The notes under the pieces were generated by a model. The model had not been told where the DNA came from and made no database searches. It saw only the letters and a list, made by a program, of their open reading frames with translations. A stretch of 7,241 bases of DNA, from NCBI GenBank assembly GCA_002343395.1, contig DDSN01000126.1, positions 1 to 7,241 of the forward strand. Reading direction: 5' to 3'. The DNA comes from Hyphomonadaceae bacterium UBA2389 (lineage in GTDB: Bacteria; Pseudomonadota; Alphaproteobacteria; Caulobacterales; Aquidulcibacteraceae). The position numbers and the translations under genes were made by a program. Below are positions 6,675 through 7,241 of the stretch, piece by piece (within the stretch, counting starts at the first letter, position 1; every line of letters starts with the position of its first letter).

Positions 6675-7241
6675 ATGTCGTACGATCTGGTCATCATCGG
6701 GGGCGGCCCCGGCGGTTACAATTGCGCCATCCGCGCGGGTCAACTGGGTTTGAAGACCGCCATCATCGAAAGCCGCGGCAAGCTCGGCGGCACGTGCCTC
6801 AACGTGGGCTGCATTCCCTCGAAGGCGTTGCTGCATGCATCCGAATACTACGAGGCGGCGCAGAAGAGCTTCGCCTACATGGGCGTGAAGGTGTCGGGCG
6901 TGGGGCTCGATCTGCCGCAGATGTTGAAACAGAAGGACGACGCCGTCGACGGACTGACCAAGGGCGTCGAGTTCCTGATGCGCAAGAACAAGGTGGACTA
7001 CATCAAAGGCACGGGCCGCATAGCCGCGGCCGGCCGCGTGGACGTCACCGCGATCGACGGCGCCAAACAGGCGCTCGAAACCAAGAACATCGTCATCGCC
7101 ACCGGGTCGGTCCCCGCCGGTCTGCCTGGCGTCGACATCGATGAGGAGCGGATCGTTTCGTCCACCGGAGCGTTGTCCTTGCCGCGCGTGCCGGGACGCC
7201 TCATTGTGGTCGGCGCGGGCTATATCGGCCTCGAACTCGGC
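6675..7241 (+). CDS. lpd: Dihydrolipoamide dehydrogenase (E3), 3' end cut by window edge
   Basis: E3 is the FAD enzyme that reoxidises the dihydrolipoyl group of E2 and reduces NAD+; it serves 2-oxoglutarate and usually also pyruvate and branched-chain complexes. The visible 189 residues of an expected roughly 465 show, in order, the FAD-binding motif GGGPGG (9-14) and GGTCLNVGCIPSKALLH (38-54) with the redox-active disulfide Cys41-Cys46. Further on are the ATGSVP strand (142-147) and the start of the NAD-binding Rossmann motif GAGYIGLELG (180-189), which reaches the window edge. The ATG at 6675 has GGAG five bases upstream, and the protein opens directly with the FAD strand (MSYDLVIIGGG). 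Asn-Cys at 16-17, where Val-Ala is common, is a minor variation. The frame continues past the window, so the dimerisation domain and the His-Glu catalytic pair are not seen. The CIPSKALLH stretch is typical of Lpd rather than glutathione or mercuric reductase. Confidence 0.95.
   Translation, partial: MSYDLVIIGGGPGGYNCAIRAGQLGLKTAIIESRGKLGGTCLNVGCIPSKALLHASEYYEAAQKSFAYMGVKVSGVGLDLPQMLKQKDDAVDGLTKGVEFLMRKNKVDYIKGTGRIAAAGRVDVTAIDGAKQALETKNIVIATGSVPAGLPGVDIDEERIVSSTGALSLPRVPGRLIVVGAGYIGLELG

Overview
The window is a GC-rich stretch of bacterial chromosome carrying most of the succinyl-CoA / 2-oxoglutarate dehydrogenase segment of the TCA cycle. The gene order sucD-sucA-...-sucB-...-lpd, the form of SucA (990 residues with a long N-terminal E2-binding-type segment) and the single-lipoyl-domain SucB suggest an alphaproteobacterium. 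A Caulobacterales/Hyphomonadaceae-type organism is my best guess, from general resemblance only; no rRNA or other taxonomic marker is present.

Layout. The 3' part of sucD (succinyl-CoA synthetase alpha) runs in from the left edge to 861. A 140-base gap with one GC hairpin follows, then complete sucA (E1o, 1002-3974). A small Zn/thiol-type GFA-family (CENP-V/GFA) gene lies at 3971-4387, and complete sucB (E2o, 4384-5571) follows it. Both junctions of the small gene are 4-base ATGA stop/start overlaps, so sucA, the GFA gene and sucB look like one translationally coupled unit. Next come two small unrecognised membrane-protein genes facing away from each other: one on the minus strand (5573-5923), whose stop lies one base from the sucB stop, and one on the plus strand (6073-6570). 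Finally lpd (E3, dihydrolipoamide dehydrogenase) starts at 6675 and leaves the window at the right edge.

How they work together. SucA decarboxylates 2-oxoglutarate on thiamine diphosphate and passes the succinyl group to the lipoyl arm of SucB. SucB transfers it to CoA, and Lpd reoxidises the lipoyl arm with NAD+. SucCD then turns succinyl-CoA into succinate with nucleotide triphosphate formation. All three parts of the complex are therefore encoded here, but lpd is separated from sucB by the two membrane-protein genes and has its own candidate promoter.

The region is mainly ordinary central metabolism. I see no tRNA or rRNA gene, insertion sequence, CRISPR array or phage feature, and no gene-free stretch longer than 300 bases. 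The item most worth a second look is the GFA-family gene between sucA and sucB. The divergent membrane-protein pair between sucB and lpd comes next.
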